Assembly (NCBI GenBank): GCA_030150265.1
Contig: JASLGG010000021.1
Span: 1-64,000, forward strand
Direction of reading: 5' to 3'
DNA length: 64,000 nt
DNA from: Protaetiibacter sp.
Lineage (GTDB): Bacteria; Actinomycetota; Actinomycetes; Actinomycetales; Microbacteriaceae
In this document: positions 50,885-59,349 of the stretch, piece by piece
How positions within the stretch are numbered: position 1 is the first letter of the stretch
Layout of the letters: each line of letters begins with the position of its first letter
The notes under the pieces: generated by a model
Seen by the model: only the letters and a program-made list of their open reading frames with translations
The model's database searches: none
What the model was told of the DNA's origin: nothing
Position numbers and translations under genes: made by a program

Positions 50885-52901
50885 TGGAGCCTCCCTTCTG
50901 GGCCTGCGTCTTGCGCGCGCTGGCGATGAGCGTTTTTAGAGTGGCGTTGTCGCTCGCACCCCAGTGATTGAGAAGCGCATCGACTGCAGGATGCCCCGCG
51001 GGTAGGCGACGGACCGCAGTGGTACCGGTCGCACCGACGACGCTCGCGGCCGGGATTCGCATCAAGGCGTCACAGACGGATTGGACGATGTCGGGGTTCT
51101 GTTCCGACAGTTCGAGGAGCGCTGTCATCGCGACGCTCGATGGGTGCCGCCGGACACGGTCAATCAACGCTTCGGTGAACTGTGCACGTTCGATGGGATC
51201 CAGGGCGCTGATCGCCGAATAGTGACTGCGCCGGTTCGCGTCGATATCCGACTGGACATTACCGAGCAGCCGCTGAAGGTGCGGTGCGAGGCGAGAAGCC
51301 GAGACTCCGAAGGAGAGCTTGTCCCTCGAATAGGTGAAGTAGGGGCGTAGGTCGGTTTCGGCGAGAGCTGGTTCGGCTCGGAGCCACTCGGCGATGCTGG
51401 GTTTGGCCGCCCAAGATTCCACGTCGGTAGGGGCCTTCTCTGGCTCCGCGGTGAGGACGGGCGTCTTGTCACGTGTCGAAGAGGGTTTCCGCGATGTCGG
51501 CTTCTCACCGCTAGACGCTTCCTCCGCTTCAAATCCTGGCGTCGCGTCGCGAAGGCCGCTGCGCGCCGCAGATTCGGCCATCCCGATCTCCGGGCACTTC
51601 CCGCCTGCCACCATCTCCCAGTCGAACAGTTTCTGGAAATCGGTGTTGTACTGGTCTTCGAGCACCATGAGCTTGGCGAGGATGGGCAACTTCAGGTCGA
51701 CTTCTCGACGTGCGGCGCTTCGATGCTTGAGCAGCAGGTTGTTGAGAAATCTCTTGAGCTGGCGGGGGTTTCCGCGCAACGACGATCCCAGGATGGGAGT
51801 GATCTCCGCTGCCCACCCCAAGTCGTCGGTGAGCGTCTTCGGCGGTTTGGAGAGTACGTCGCCCGCGATTCCGGTGTTGAACGCGACCGAGAGACCGTTC
51901 GTCTTCCGGTTCTCCTTCGCGGCGTCCAGTACTTGGTTGAACTCTGCCGGGTTCAAGTGCAGGTCGGCGAAAAGAAGGTTGACGTAGGTCTCAGCCTCAG
52001 CTGCTGAGAGCGCGGGCACTGAGACTTTTAACTGGAGCATCTTTTCGAGATAGTCGCGTCCGATCCCGCCTCCGTCGGCCTTCTTGAGATCCGGGTACCG
52101 CGAGTCGATCGCAGACTCTACGACGTTCTGGTTGAGCGCCAAGACGTATGCAGTCTTCGGGGTGTTCAAGAACAGACGAATGGCTTCGAACGTGTCGACG
52201 ACGGTCTCGGGCAGGCATCTGTCCAGGTCATCGATGAAGACGATCACGGCTTCTCCGCCTGGTATCCGCTCGACGAGTCGACCGAACTCCGCACGGAACG
52301 CCTTGATATCAGCGAGCGGCAAAGGCCCGTGTGCGTCCGAGCCGGACGGTTCGCCTGTGGGGTCCGCGAAAGCGCTCTGGGCCTCCTTCGCGACGGCTCC
52401 CGCAGCCGCGGTGACAGCGGTCGTCAGCTCGGCTCCAATCTCCGGCGCGACACCCTGCAGTATGAGTGGCATAACCGTCGGTGTTGCGATCGCGCCTACG
52501 CGACCGACCCGTCGGCCCCAACGTTTCAGCCGGTCTGTGAACTCCCGAAGGCGTCCTACCTCTGCTTGCGCGTTCGGCACGCGCTCAGCGAGAGCATCGA
52601 GAACCGTCGTCATCAGCGCGATCTTGACGTCCTCGTGGTCCTCGTACTGCCACGGGCTAAAGTCCACCACCAGATAAGGGAAGGCATCACGCTCGTCTTC
52701 GGGCGGTGGATCGCATTCTCGCTGTACCTGTCGCAACTCATCCGCAGCGATCCGCATCAAGCTGCTCTTGCCCGACCCCCAGTCGCCGAGCACTCCTACA
52801 GTCAGCGGTAGCAGACGTGGCTCAGTCAGTGCGATGACGAGACCGTCAACCAAGAAATCAAAGCCGAGCAGATCGACATCTGCCTCGTTGTCCGCCCACA
52901 T
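50865..52901 (-). CDS. qatA: QatA, KAP-family P-loop NTPase of the Qat system
   Basis: A 678-residue ATPase. Walker A GDWGSGKSS is at 39-47 and Walker B VFIDDLDR at 221-228, both in the KAP pattern; a hydrophobic insert (about 135-175) between them is typical of KAP NTPases and may touch the membrane. Residues 520-678 form a helical C-terminal part with a Ser/Glu-rich linker before it. The ATG at 52901 is chosen because GGAG stands six bases upstream and it opens straight into the conserved region. It is the first gene of the qatABCD operon; no promoter is obvious. Confidence 0.9.
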   Translation of the reverse strand: MWADNEADVDLLGFDFLVDGLVIALTEPRLLPLTVGVLGDWGSGKSSLMRIAADELRQVQRECDPPPEDERDAFPYLVVDFSPWQYEDHEDVKIALMTTVLDALAERVPNAQAEVGRLREFTDRLKRWGRRVGRVGAIATPTVMPLILQGVAPEIGAELTTAVTAAAGAVAKEAQSAFADPTGEPSGSDAHGPLPLADIKAFRAEFGRLVERIPGGEAVIVFIDDLDRCLPETVVDTFEAIRLFLNTPKTAYVLALNQNVVESAIDSRYPDLKKADGGGIGRDYLEKMLQLKVSVPALSAAEAETYVNLLFADLHLNPAEFNQVLDAAKENRKTNGLSVAFNTGIAGDVLSKPPKTLTDDLGWAAEITPILGSSLRGNPRQLKRFLNNLLLKHRSAARREVDLKLPILAKLMVLEDQYNTDFQKLFDWEMVAGGKCPEIGMAESAARSGLRDATPGFEAEEASSGEKPTSRKPSSTRDKTPVLTAEPEKAPTDVESWAAKPSIAEWLRAEPALAETDLRPYFTYSRDKLSFGVSASRLAPHLQRLLGNVQSDIDANRRSHYSAISALDPIERAQFTEALIDRVRRHPSSVAMTALLELSEQNPDIVQSVCDALMRIPAASVVGATGTTAVRRLPAGHPAVDALLNHWGASDNATLKTLIASARKTQAQKGGSSGNLGR

Positions 52902-53090
52902 CCTGTTCTCCGCTCCGAAGACCGTGCGGCAGGTGCGGTGGTGCGCGAACTGAACCGCCGATGCCGCCGTGGTTCGATCTAGCTGCCTCTGTCTCCTATG
53001 ACGTTCCGAGCTTACAGCCGAGGCTTGCTCCCTTTCCGGCATCGGACAGCGAGTCGTCGGACGCCTGACGAGCGGGCTGGCATTACTGGT

Positions 53091-53600
53091 TCAGGTCGAG
53101 GTGATGTCGATCTGTTGGGCGGCCCACTTGAGCATGATCTCGCTGTAGGCCTGCTCGCCGATGCGCATGGTCACGACGCTGCTCCGTAAGAGTCGTTTCA
53201 GGTCGTCCAGTGTGTACTGCCCGTAGTCCTGCTCGCGTTCGCTCTCTGGCGCATCGCTGATCGAGACTGTGGCTATATCGCCCGATGTCTGTTTCCTCGT
53301 CTTATATCGAATGGCGAGGAACACGTCGGGGTTAGTCGTCTCAGCGCCGAACACCCAGTACGAGTGCACGATGGCATTTCGATCGGTCTGCCCTGCGGTC
53401 ACCCTTGCGAGGAACTGCTCGACTTTCCTGCTCGACGCCGTTTCGGTCGAAGGTAGGTGATTCAGCCTGTCCCGCAGGTACTCAATCTTTCCGTGAACCG
53501 CCAAAATCCGGCCGAGAACTTCAAACAGCTCCGGAGGTACCTGTCCGCCGAATGCGTCGGTCGGAACCCCATAGGCATCGACAGGCCTTTCATGGCTCAT
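53091..53600 (-). CDS. HEPN-like hypothetical protein beside Qat
   Basis: A 169-residue soluble helical protein. TDRNAIVHSYW contains R-x4-H, the motif of HEPN RNases, near residue 80, preceded by a helix (KIEYLRDRLNHLP). It is transcribed toward qatA with a gap of 189 bp. Small HEPN proteins are often toxins or defence effectors; the motif alone is weak evidence, so unknown function is the safe reading. Confidence 0.5.
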   Translation of the reverse strand: MSHERPVDAYGVPTDAFGGQVPPELFEVLGRILAVHGKIEYLRDRLNHLPSTETASSRKVEQFLARVTAGQTDRNAIVHSYWVFGAETTNPDVFLAIRYKTRKQTSGDIATVSISDAPESEREQDYGQYTLDDLKRLLRSSVVTMRIGEQAYSEIMLKWAAQQIDITST

Positions 53601-53686
53601 CGCCGGAGCGATCCATGTCGGCCGGTGGGAGTGTGCCAGAGCCTGAGTCTGCTTAACGTCATTGGGTCTAGTTCCTCAATGTGGGG

Positions 53687-54319
53687 CTATCGGGTTGCCG
53701 AGGCAAGCACCTCGTCCGGGCGAGCCCCGAAACTCTCGAATCCGCTGACGACGAATCCGAGACGCTCGAAGAACGCCCTTCTTCCCGCCACGTCGGAGGC
53801 GCGGTCTAGGTAGCCGCCTATGAAGTCGCAGCCGTGCTCGATCGCTTCGGTCGCGAACTGCGCTGCTAGCGCTCGGCCTAGGCCGTAGCGCCTCGCAGCG
53901 TTACGAACATGTATCCGTGTGAGCAGGGCATGCGGTGAGTGCGGGAGATCGAAGCCGCTGAACTCACGGTTGCTTGAGAAGTCATGTCGGATCGTTCCGG
54001 TGAGCAGCCCGTCAATTTGGCCGTCTCGCCGGGCGATGAGATTCTCGTCCGGGCCGCTTGGCCGTTGGTAGAGATACAAGAGGTGCTGAGGGAAGTCCTT
54101 CTCGCCCTCAAGCATCTCGCATAGTTCTGGACGGTCGGTGCGCGCAAGGTGCTCAACTCGGGTCACTGTCTCATTCTCGTCAGGCCGTTCGCCTAAAGCT
54201 ATTGCGTCTGCTTCAGCAGGGTCGGGCACACCTGCAGGTCGTGAGATGTCAGATTGAGAGAAGCCGGAAGCCCCGATACGTGACGTGTCCGCGGTCGGCT
54301 CGTCCGTACGGCTGCCCAT
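53687..54319 (-). CDS. GNAT-family N-acetyltransferase
   Basis: A 210-residue protein. The acetyl-CoA site is visible as LTRIHVRNAARRYGLGRALAAQF, a V-x-x-x-x-R-x-x-G-x-G/A type, followed by AFFERLGFVVSGFE, the usual last strand-helix. The N-terminal 40 residues are less conserved and a later start is possible. It is the last gene before the right att copy and may be a toxin partner, a resistance gene or simple cargo. Confidence 0.75.
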   Translation of the reverse strand: MGSRTDEPTADTSRIGASGFSQSDISRPAGVPDPAEADAIALGERPDENETVTRVEHLARTDRPELCEMLEGEKDFPQHLLYLYQRPSGPDENLIARRDGQIDGLLTGTIRHDFSSNREFSGFDLPHSPHALLTRIHVRNAARRYGLGRALAAQFATEAIEHGCDFIGGYLDRASDVAGRRAFFERLGFVVSGFESFGARPDEVLASATR

Positions 54320-54464
54320 CAGATACCCACCTGATTGATCCGTGACGGACCCCCACCAACCCGGCTACACTCGGACCAAGCGAACCGCCTGGTTCCCTGT
54401 AAACACAAGGGAATCCGCGAGTTCCCGAGACGATCGGCGGAGACCGGAAATCGACCGGATCCTC

Positions 54465-54499
54465 CAAGGGGTCGCAGGTTCAAATCCTGTCAGCCCGAC
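54465..54499 (+). other. right-most att copy (end of the accreted elements)
   Basis: Thirty-five bases identical to 46,724-46,758 and with one mismatch to the tRNA-Pro 3' end. Chromosomal GC-rich sequence and the presumed original tRNA terminator follow directly. Confidence 0.88.
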
Positions 54500-54504
54500 T
54501 CGCG

Positions 54505-54534
54505 AAGAGGACCAGACGGATGTCTGGTCCTCTT
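54505..54534 (+). terminator. original chromosomal terminator of tRNA-Pro
   Basis: A perfect 13-bp stem AAGAGGACCAGAC/GTCTGGTCCTCTT with a four-base loop and a T-rich tail lies six bases after the att copy. Before integration it would have followed the tRNA gene at 11,110. Confidence 0.82.
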
Positions 54535-54613
54535 TCTTCTTTTCAACGGTGCTCTCGGCTACACCGAGGCGCAACGCCGCCTCGCCGACTGACCCGCGCA
54601 CTATCGTTGCGCC

Positions 54614-55441
54614 ATGACCCAGCTCGCATTGATCACCGGAACCTCCTCGGGCATGGGGCTGCACGCCGCCGTCGAGCTCGCGAGACGGGGGCTGCGGGTC
54701 GTCGCGACCGTGCGGCATCTCGACCGCGCGGGCGAGCTCCGCGCCGCCGCCCGGCGGGCGGGCGTCGAGGTCGAGGTGCGCGCGCTCGACGTCGTCGACT
54801 ACGGTGCGGCCGCGGCCGTCGTAGCCGACATCGAGGCGGAGCACGGCGGCATCGACGTGCTCGTCAACAACGCCGGGCGCGGCAGCGTCGCGACCGCCGA
54901 GCAGCTGGCCATGTGGCAGATCCAGGAGCAGCTCGAGGTCAACTACCTCGCCCCCGTGAACCTCACGAAGCTCGTGCTGCCGGGGATGCGCGAGCGCGGC
55001 AGCGGCCGCATCCTCACGGTGACGAGCGTCGGCGGCGTCGTGGGCCAGCCCTTCGCCGACGCCTACTGCGGTGCGAAGTTCGCGGTGGAGGGCTTCATGC
55101 AGTCCCTCGCGGTCGTCGCCGAGCGCTTCGGCGTGCGGGTCAGCGTCATCGAGCCTGCCGCGGTGTCGAGCGCGTTCGTCGGCAACGTCGACCGCCCCGC
55201 CGAGGCGGGACCCTACGCCGCCCTGCTCGACGCCTACGTCGCGCGCACCTCGGGCGCCTTCGCCCGCGCGCAGACCCCCGAGTCGACCGGGCGCGCCATC
55301 GCGGATGCGGTGCTGGCCGAGGAGTACCGCTTCCGCTGGCAGAGCTCCGACGCCGCAGCCGCCTTCGTCGGGGTCTCGCTCGCCGACACCGACGGGCAGC
55401 GTGTGCTCGACTTCACGCGGCCCTGGATCGCCGCCGGGTAG
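54614..55441 (+). CDS. short-chain dehydrogenase/reductase
   Basis: A 275-residue classical SDR: ITGTSSGMGLHAAVELA (cofactor loop), DVLVNNAGRG, TVTSVGGVVGQP with the catalytic Ser, and Y-x-x-x-K in DAYCGAKFAVEGF. The substrate is unknown. It is followed by the antiporter gene after 10 bp, suggesting one transcript with the VOC gene at 56,625. This is the first chromosomal gene after the island. Confidence 0.9.
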   Translation: MTQLALITGTSSGMGLHAAVELARRGLRVVATVRHLDRAGELRAAARRAGVEVEVRALDVVDYGAAAAVVADIEAEHGGIDVLVNNAGRGSVATAEQLAMWQIQEQLEVNYLAPVNLTKLVLPGMRERGSGRILTVTSVGGVVGQPFADAYCGAKFAVEGFMQSLAVVAERFGVRVSVIEPAAVSSAFVGNVDRPAEAGPYAALLDAYVARTSGAFARAQTPESTGRAIADAVLAEEYRFRWQSSDAAAAFVGVSLADTDGQRVLDFTRPWIAAG

Positions 55442-55451
55442 CGGCGCGGCC

Positions 55452-56615
55452 ATGACGATGACCCAGCTGGCGGTCGTCTGCGCGATCGCCCTCCTCGGCC
55501 CGTTGCTCGCCCTCCCCGCGCGCTGGCGCATCCCGGTGGTCGTGGGGGAGCTCGCGGCGGGCGTCGCGATCGGCGCGAGCGGCCTGAGGCTCGTCGACGC
55601 GAGCGACCCGACCTTCGCCTTCCTCGGCGACCAGATCGGCTTCGCCCTCGTGATGTTCGTGGCCGGGTCGCATGTGCCCCTCCGCTCGCCGGCGCTGCGG
55701 TCGGGATTCGGGGCGGGGGCCGCGCGGGCGGTGGCGGTCGGCGTGCTCGCGGTGCCGGCCGGGCTCGGCCTCGCGGCGCTGTTCGGCACCCACAACGGCT
55801 TCCTCTACGCGGTGCTGCTCGCCTCCTCCTCGGCCGCGATGATCCTGCCGAGCCTCGGCGGCGTGCCGCTCGGCGCACCGCCGATGGTGGCGATGCTCGC
55901 CCAGGTGGCGATCGCGGACGCCGCGTGCATCGTGCTGCTGCCGCTCGCCCTCGACCCCTCCGCCGCGCTCGGCAAGGTGCTCGGGGTGCTGGCGGTGCTC
56001 GCGGCATCCGTCGTGGTGTACCTCCTGCTCCGCTGGGCCGAGCGCAGCGGAGCCCGGCGCCGGCTGCACATCGTGTCGGAGAGACGTGAGTTCGCGCTCG
56101 AGCTGCGGATCTCGCTGCTGCTGCTGTTCGCCATCGTCGCGCTCGCCCAGGGAGTCGGGGTGTCGCCGATGCTGGCGGGCTTCGGCGTGGGGCTCGCGGT
56201 CGCGGCGGTCGGCGAGCCGCGGCGCCTGGCGCGGCAGCTCTTCGGCCTCACCGAGGGCTTCTTCGCGCCGCTCTTCTTCGTGTGGCTCGGCGCGGGCCTC
56301 GGCCTGTCGGGCGTCCTCGCCCGCCCCGGATGGCTGCTGCTCGGTCTCGCGCTGGGGCTCGGCGCCGCGCTCGTCCACGGGCTGATGGCGCTGAGCCGTC
56401 AGCCCTGGCCGGTGGCCGTCACGACCTCCGCACAGCTCGGGGTGCCCGTCGCCGCCGTCACCCTCGGTCGCGCGCAGGGCGTGCTCGCGCCGGGGGAGGA
56501 TGCGGCGCTGCTGGTGGGCGCGCTCCTCACCATCGCGATCTCGGCGGCCCTCATCGGCCGCGTCGCCCGGGTCGCGCGGGGCGGCACCCGGCAGGCGGAT
56601 GCGCCGTCCGGCTAG
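55452..56615 (+). CDS. CPA2-type cation/proton antiporter
   Basis: A 387-residue membrane protein with about twelve hydrophobic segments: an N-terminal ALLGPLLALPARWRIPVVVGELAAG (segment), and the mid-protein GFALVMFVAGSHV, in the position where Na+/H+ exchangers carry an Asp-containing F-x-x-G motif. The C-terminal half has FFAPLFFVWLGAGLGL. No RCK/TrkA domain is present. It may export protons in exchange for Na+ or K+. The start at 55452 is an ATG followed by a second ATG six bases later. Confidence 0.82.
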   Translation: MTMTQLAVVCAIALLGPLLALPARWRIPVVVGELAAGVAIGASGLRLVDASDPTFAFLGDQIGFALVMFVAGSHVPLRSPALRSGFGAGAARAVAVGVLAVPAGLGLAALFGTHNGFLYAVLLASSSAAMILPSLGGVPLGAPPMVAMLAQVAIADAACIVLLPLALDPSAALGKVLGVLAVLAASVVVYLLLRWAERSGARRRLHIVSERREFALELRISLLLLFAIVALAQGVGVSPMLAGFGVGLAVAAVGEPRRLARQLFGLTEGFFAPLFFVWLGAGLGLSGVLARPGWLLLGLALGLGAALVHGLMALSRQPWPVAVTTSAQLGVPVAAVTLGRAQGVLAPGEDAALLVGALLTIAISAALIGRVARVARGGTRQADAPSG

Positions 56616-56624
56616 CGTCGTCAC

Positions 56625-57059
56625 ATGACCGCCTCCGCATCCGCTCCGCGCCCCCGCGTCCGCCAGCTCCGCCTCGTCGTCGAGGCGGAGGACTTCGACG
56701 CCGCCCTCGTCTTCTACCGCGACGTGCTCGGGCTCACCCAGGAGGCGGCGTTCGAGGGCGAGGGCGACGCCCGGGTCGCGATCCTCGACGCGGGCCGCGC
56801 GACCCTCGAGCTCGCCAACCCCGCTCAGAAGCGGATGATCGACGACGTCGAGGCGGACGGCCGGCCGAGCGCGCGCATCCGCGTCGCCTTCGAGGTCGAC
56901 GACAGCCGCACCGTCACCGGTGAGCTCGTGGATGCCGGGGCCGAGCTGATCGCGGAGCCGCGCGAGACCCCGTGGCGCTCGCTCAACTCGCGCCTGCAGG
57001 CGCCGGCCGAGCTGCAGCTCACGCTCTTCCAGGAGCTGGCTGCGCCCGAGCGGCGGTAG
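56625..57059 (+). CDS. VOC-superfamily (glyoxalase-like) protein
   Basis: A 144-residue protein made of two beta-alpha-beta-beta-beta units: VRQLRLVVEAEDFDAALVFYRDVLGL, then VAILDAGRATLELAN, and RIRVAFEVDDS...PAELQLTLFQE. Glu residues at the usual metal positions are visible (ATLEL), but the function is not predictable within the superfamily. Confidence 0.82.
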   Translation: MTASASAPRPRVRQLRLVVEAEDFDAALVFYRDVLGLTQEAAFEGEGDARVAILDAGRATLELANPAQKRMIDDVEADGRPSARIRVAFEVDDSRTVTGELVDAGAELIAEPRETPWRSLNSRLQAPAELQLTLFQELAAPERR

Positions 57060-57074
57060 CGGCCGCACCGCGCC

Positions 57075-58094
57075 TCAGCGCGTCGCCGCATCCGCCGCCG
57101 GGGGCGTGTTGCGGCCCGCCGCCGCATACCGCACCGCGAGCTCGGCGAAGGCCGACACGAGCTCGGGCGGCTCGACGATCGTCATCGGCACCTCGAACCT
57201 CCCGAACGAGGCCGCGAGCGCTCCCCACGACCAGGAGCCCGCTTCGAGGGTGCAGGAGTGCTCATCGATCGCCCTGACCGTCCCGTCGCCGGCGAAGGGC
57301 AGAACCCGATGCGCGGGGAGCGGGAGCAGCACGGTGCCGCGGCACGTCCACGCGTTGACGTCCGACCCTTTGAAGCGGCCGGCGACGAACTCGTCGACGT
57401 CTCCGCCGGGAACCGTGCGCGGTGTGAAACGAGCTCCATGGGGTGGGCGAGGACGGATGCGGTCGACCCGGTAGAGGCGCCAGTCGTCGCGGTCGAGGTC
57501 CCAGCCGACGAGATGCCATCGGCCCTGGGACATCACCAGGTGATGAGGTTCCGCGCGACGGGCGGGGTGCGCCGCCTGCGCCTCGGCATCAGGGCTGCTG
57601 AGGCTGCTGGGGGTCGCGTAGTCGAAGCGAAGGACCTGTCGGTCGCGGATGGTCTGCGCGATCGTGACGAGGGCCTCGAGGGGGATCTCGACGGGGGCGG
57701 CGGCCCCGGGGAGGCCGACCGTCGTGATCTCGAGCGCGTCGAGGCGGTGGCGGAGTCGCGAGGGCATCACCTGGCGGATCGTGCCGAGCGCCCGGAAGGC
57801 GGCCTCGTCGATCCCCGCACCGATCGCGGGAGTCGCCCGCAGCGCGATGGCGACTGCGAGGGCCTGCTCGTCGTCGAAGAGGAGCGGGGGCAGCTCGGTG
57901 CCGGAATCGAGACGGTAGCCGCCATCCGGTCCTTTGACGGAGCGGATGCGGTAGCCCATCTCCCGCAGCCGGTCGATGTCGCGGCGGACCGTCCGGCCGC
58001 TGACCTCCAGCCGCGACGCGAGAAGGGACCCCGGCCAGTCGCGGCGGGCCTGCAGCAGCGACAGCAGGCGGAGCAGCCGTGATGTCGCCGTCAT
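57075..58094 (-). CDS. WYL-domain HTH transcriptional regulator
   Basis: A 339-residue regulator with an N-terminal HTH (LLSLLQARRDWPGSLLASRL, then GRTVRRDIDRLREMGY) and a WYL domain: HHLVMSQGRWHLVGWDLDRDDWRLYRVDRI. A WCX-like C-terminal region follows. It is divergent from the PhnB-like gene at 58,192, with a 97-bp gap, a common pairing in actinobacteria in which the regulator is thought to control the small VOC protein. The ATG at 58094 opens directly into the HTH. Confidence 0.88.
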   Translation of the reverse strand: MTATSRLLRLLSLLQARRDWPGSLLASRLEVSGRTVRRDIDRLREMGYRIRSVKGPDGGYRLDSGTELPPLLFDDEQALAVAIALRATPAIGAGIDEAAFRALGTIRQVMPSRLRHRLDALEITTVGLPGAAAPVEIPLEALVTIAQTIRDRQVLRFDYATPSSLSSPDAEAQAAHPARRAEPHHLVMSQGRWHLVGWDLDRDDWRLYRVDRIRPRPPHGARFTPRTVPGGDVDEFVAGRFKGSDVNAWTCRGTVLLPLPAHRVLPFAGDGTVRAIDEHSCTLEAGSWSWGALAASFGRFEVPMTIVEPPELVSAFAELAVRYAAAGRNTPPAADAATR

Positions 58095-58191
58095 GTCCGT
58101 CACTCTAGATCCGGATGAGGACAGAAACCGACCTATATGGCCGGGAGAGTGGGGGTCTCGACCACCTGGTCGACGACATCGAGGAGCAGAG

Positions 58192-58647
58192 ATGACCATC
58201 CAGACGACCACCCACCTCAACTTCTGCGGCGACGCGCGAGCGGCGCTGGAGTTCTACCAGTCCGTCTTCGGAGGGCACACCGTGATCAGCAGCTATGCGG
58301 ACTTCGGGATGCCGGCCGACGCACCCGGCAGCGACAGGGTCGTGTTCGGCGTCCTCGCCGCGGAGAACGGGTTCCGGGTGATGGGCTACGACATCCCGGG
58401 CCGAACCGAGGGCGGGCTCGCGGGCGGCGGTTCGACGCGTCGCGAGGACGGCGTCACCGTCACCGATCAGGCACTGTTCGTCTCGATCGGCGCCGGTGCC
58501 CTCGGCGAGCTCCCGGGCTACTGGGACGGGCTCGCGGTCGACGCCACCGTCGTCGAGCCGCTCGCGGCGTCGGCGTGGAGCGCCGGCTTCGGCATGCTCA
58601 CCGACCGCTTCGGCGTCACCTGGAGCCTCAGCGTCGTCACGCCCTGA
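58192..58647 (+). CDS. PhnB-like VOC protein
   Basis: A 151-residue protein of the PhnB/3-demethylubiquinone-methyltransferase-like VOC group: THLNFCGDARAALEFYQSVFGG at the start, DRVVFGVLAAENGFRVMGYD, and GFGMLTDRFGVTWSLSV at the end. GAGGAG lies five bases before the ATG. No function is assigned to this subgroup. A related protein is encoded at 61,420. Confidence 0.85.
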   Translation: MTIQTTTHLNFCGDARAALEFYQSVFGGHTVISSYADFGMPADAPGSDRVVFGVLAAENGFRVMGYDIPGRTEGGLAGGGSTRREDGVTVTDQALFVSIGAGALGELPGYWDGLAVDATVVEPLAASAWSAGFGMLTDRFGVTWSLSVVTP

Positions 58648-58689
58648 GCGTTCGCGCCGCGGCGCGGTCCCGCCGGGTGCTCTGCGCTC

Positions 58690-59301
58690 CTAGGACTGCC
58701 GCGCCGCGGCCGCGCCCTCTCCGTGCCGGTCGCGCACCCACGCCTGGCTCGTCGTGTGGATGAGCACGAGCGTGATCGAGGCGAGCACCGCGTTGCGGAA
58801 CGCGGGGTCGAGGCCGTTCCAGGCCTGCGAGCGCCACATGTTGAACCACTCGCCGCCGACCGTGATGAAGCCGCCGAAGAACAGCACGACGATCATCAGC
58901 AGGCCGATCGTGGAGAGCGCCCGCGGGGTGTCGTAGGCCGAGCGGCGCTTCACGAGGGCGACGATCCAGCAGACGCACGCCGCGATGAGCACGACCGCGG
59001 CGAGCGTCTCCCACGCGATCACGCCGAGGTAGGCGACCGTCCAGATCCACGGCACGTCGATGGCGCGCCACATGACGTCGGGGTCGAGCCCGGTTCCGGC
59101 CTCCTGCCCGAAGTTGGTGGTGTCCATCGCGAGCACGTGCTGCACGAAGGCGTAGTTGGTGTCGAAGTCGGTGATGTTGCCGAACGCCACGAGGGCGATG
59201 TAGAGGGCGTTGCAGGCGGTGAGCACCAGCACGACCACCGGGAGGGTCGCGAGCGTCTGCCACCAGCGTCGTTGCTGGGTGGGGATGGATGAGGTGGTCA
59301 T
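58690..59301 (-). CDS. DUF2165 membrane protein
   Basis: A 203-residue protein with four membrane helices. The loop ITDFDTNYAFVQHVLAMDT and the segment GGEWFNMWRSQAWNGLDPAFR are characteristic of DUF2165, a family of small membrane proteins without known role. The ATG at 59301 was preferred to a GTG-type start 12 bases upstream. It is in tail-to-head order with the MarR gene, 48 bp apart, and could share its transcript. Confidence 0.82.
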   Translation of the reverse strand: MTTSSIPTQQRRWWQTLATLPVVVLVLTACNALYIALVAFGNITDFDTNYAFVQHVLAMDTTNFGQEAGTGLDPDVMWRAIDVPWIWTVAYLGVIAWETLAAVVLIAACVCWIVALVKRRSAYDTPRALSTIGLLMIVVLFFGGFITVGGEWFNMWRSQAWNGLDPAFRNAVLASITLVLIHTTSQAWVRDRHGEGAAAARQS

Positions 59302-59349
59302 GCCCGTGACCATACCCGCGCGCCGGCACCCCGGGAAGGGGTGCGCCGC

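Larger units (their letters stand above)
46716..54499. mobile_element. Cis-mobilisable element (CIME-like) carrying Qat
   Basis: The segment is bounded by copies of the att sequence at 46,716 and 54,465 (35 bases identical to each other). It holds no intact recombinase, relaxase or secretion genes, only a broken serine recombinase at its left end and defence-type cargo. Its composition is lower in GC than the chromosome. It is best read as an element that moves in cis with the neighbouring ICE or by its integrase in trans. Confidence 0.75.

Noticed and set aside
54465..54499. A third tRNA-Pro gene at the right att copy
   Set aside because: Only the 3' 35 bases are present, directly after unrelated sequence.
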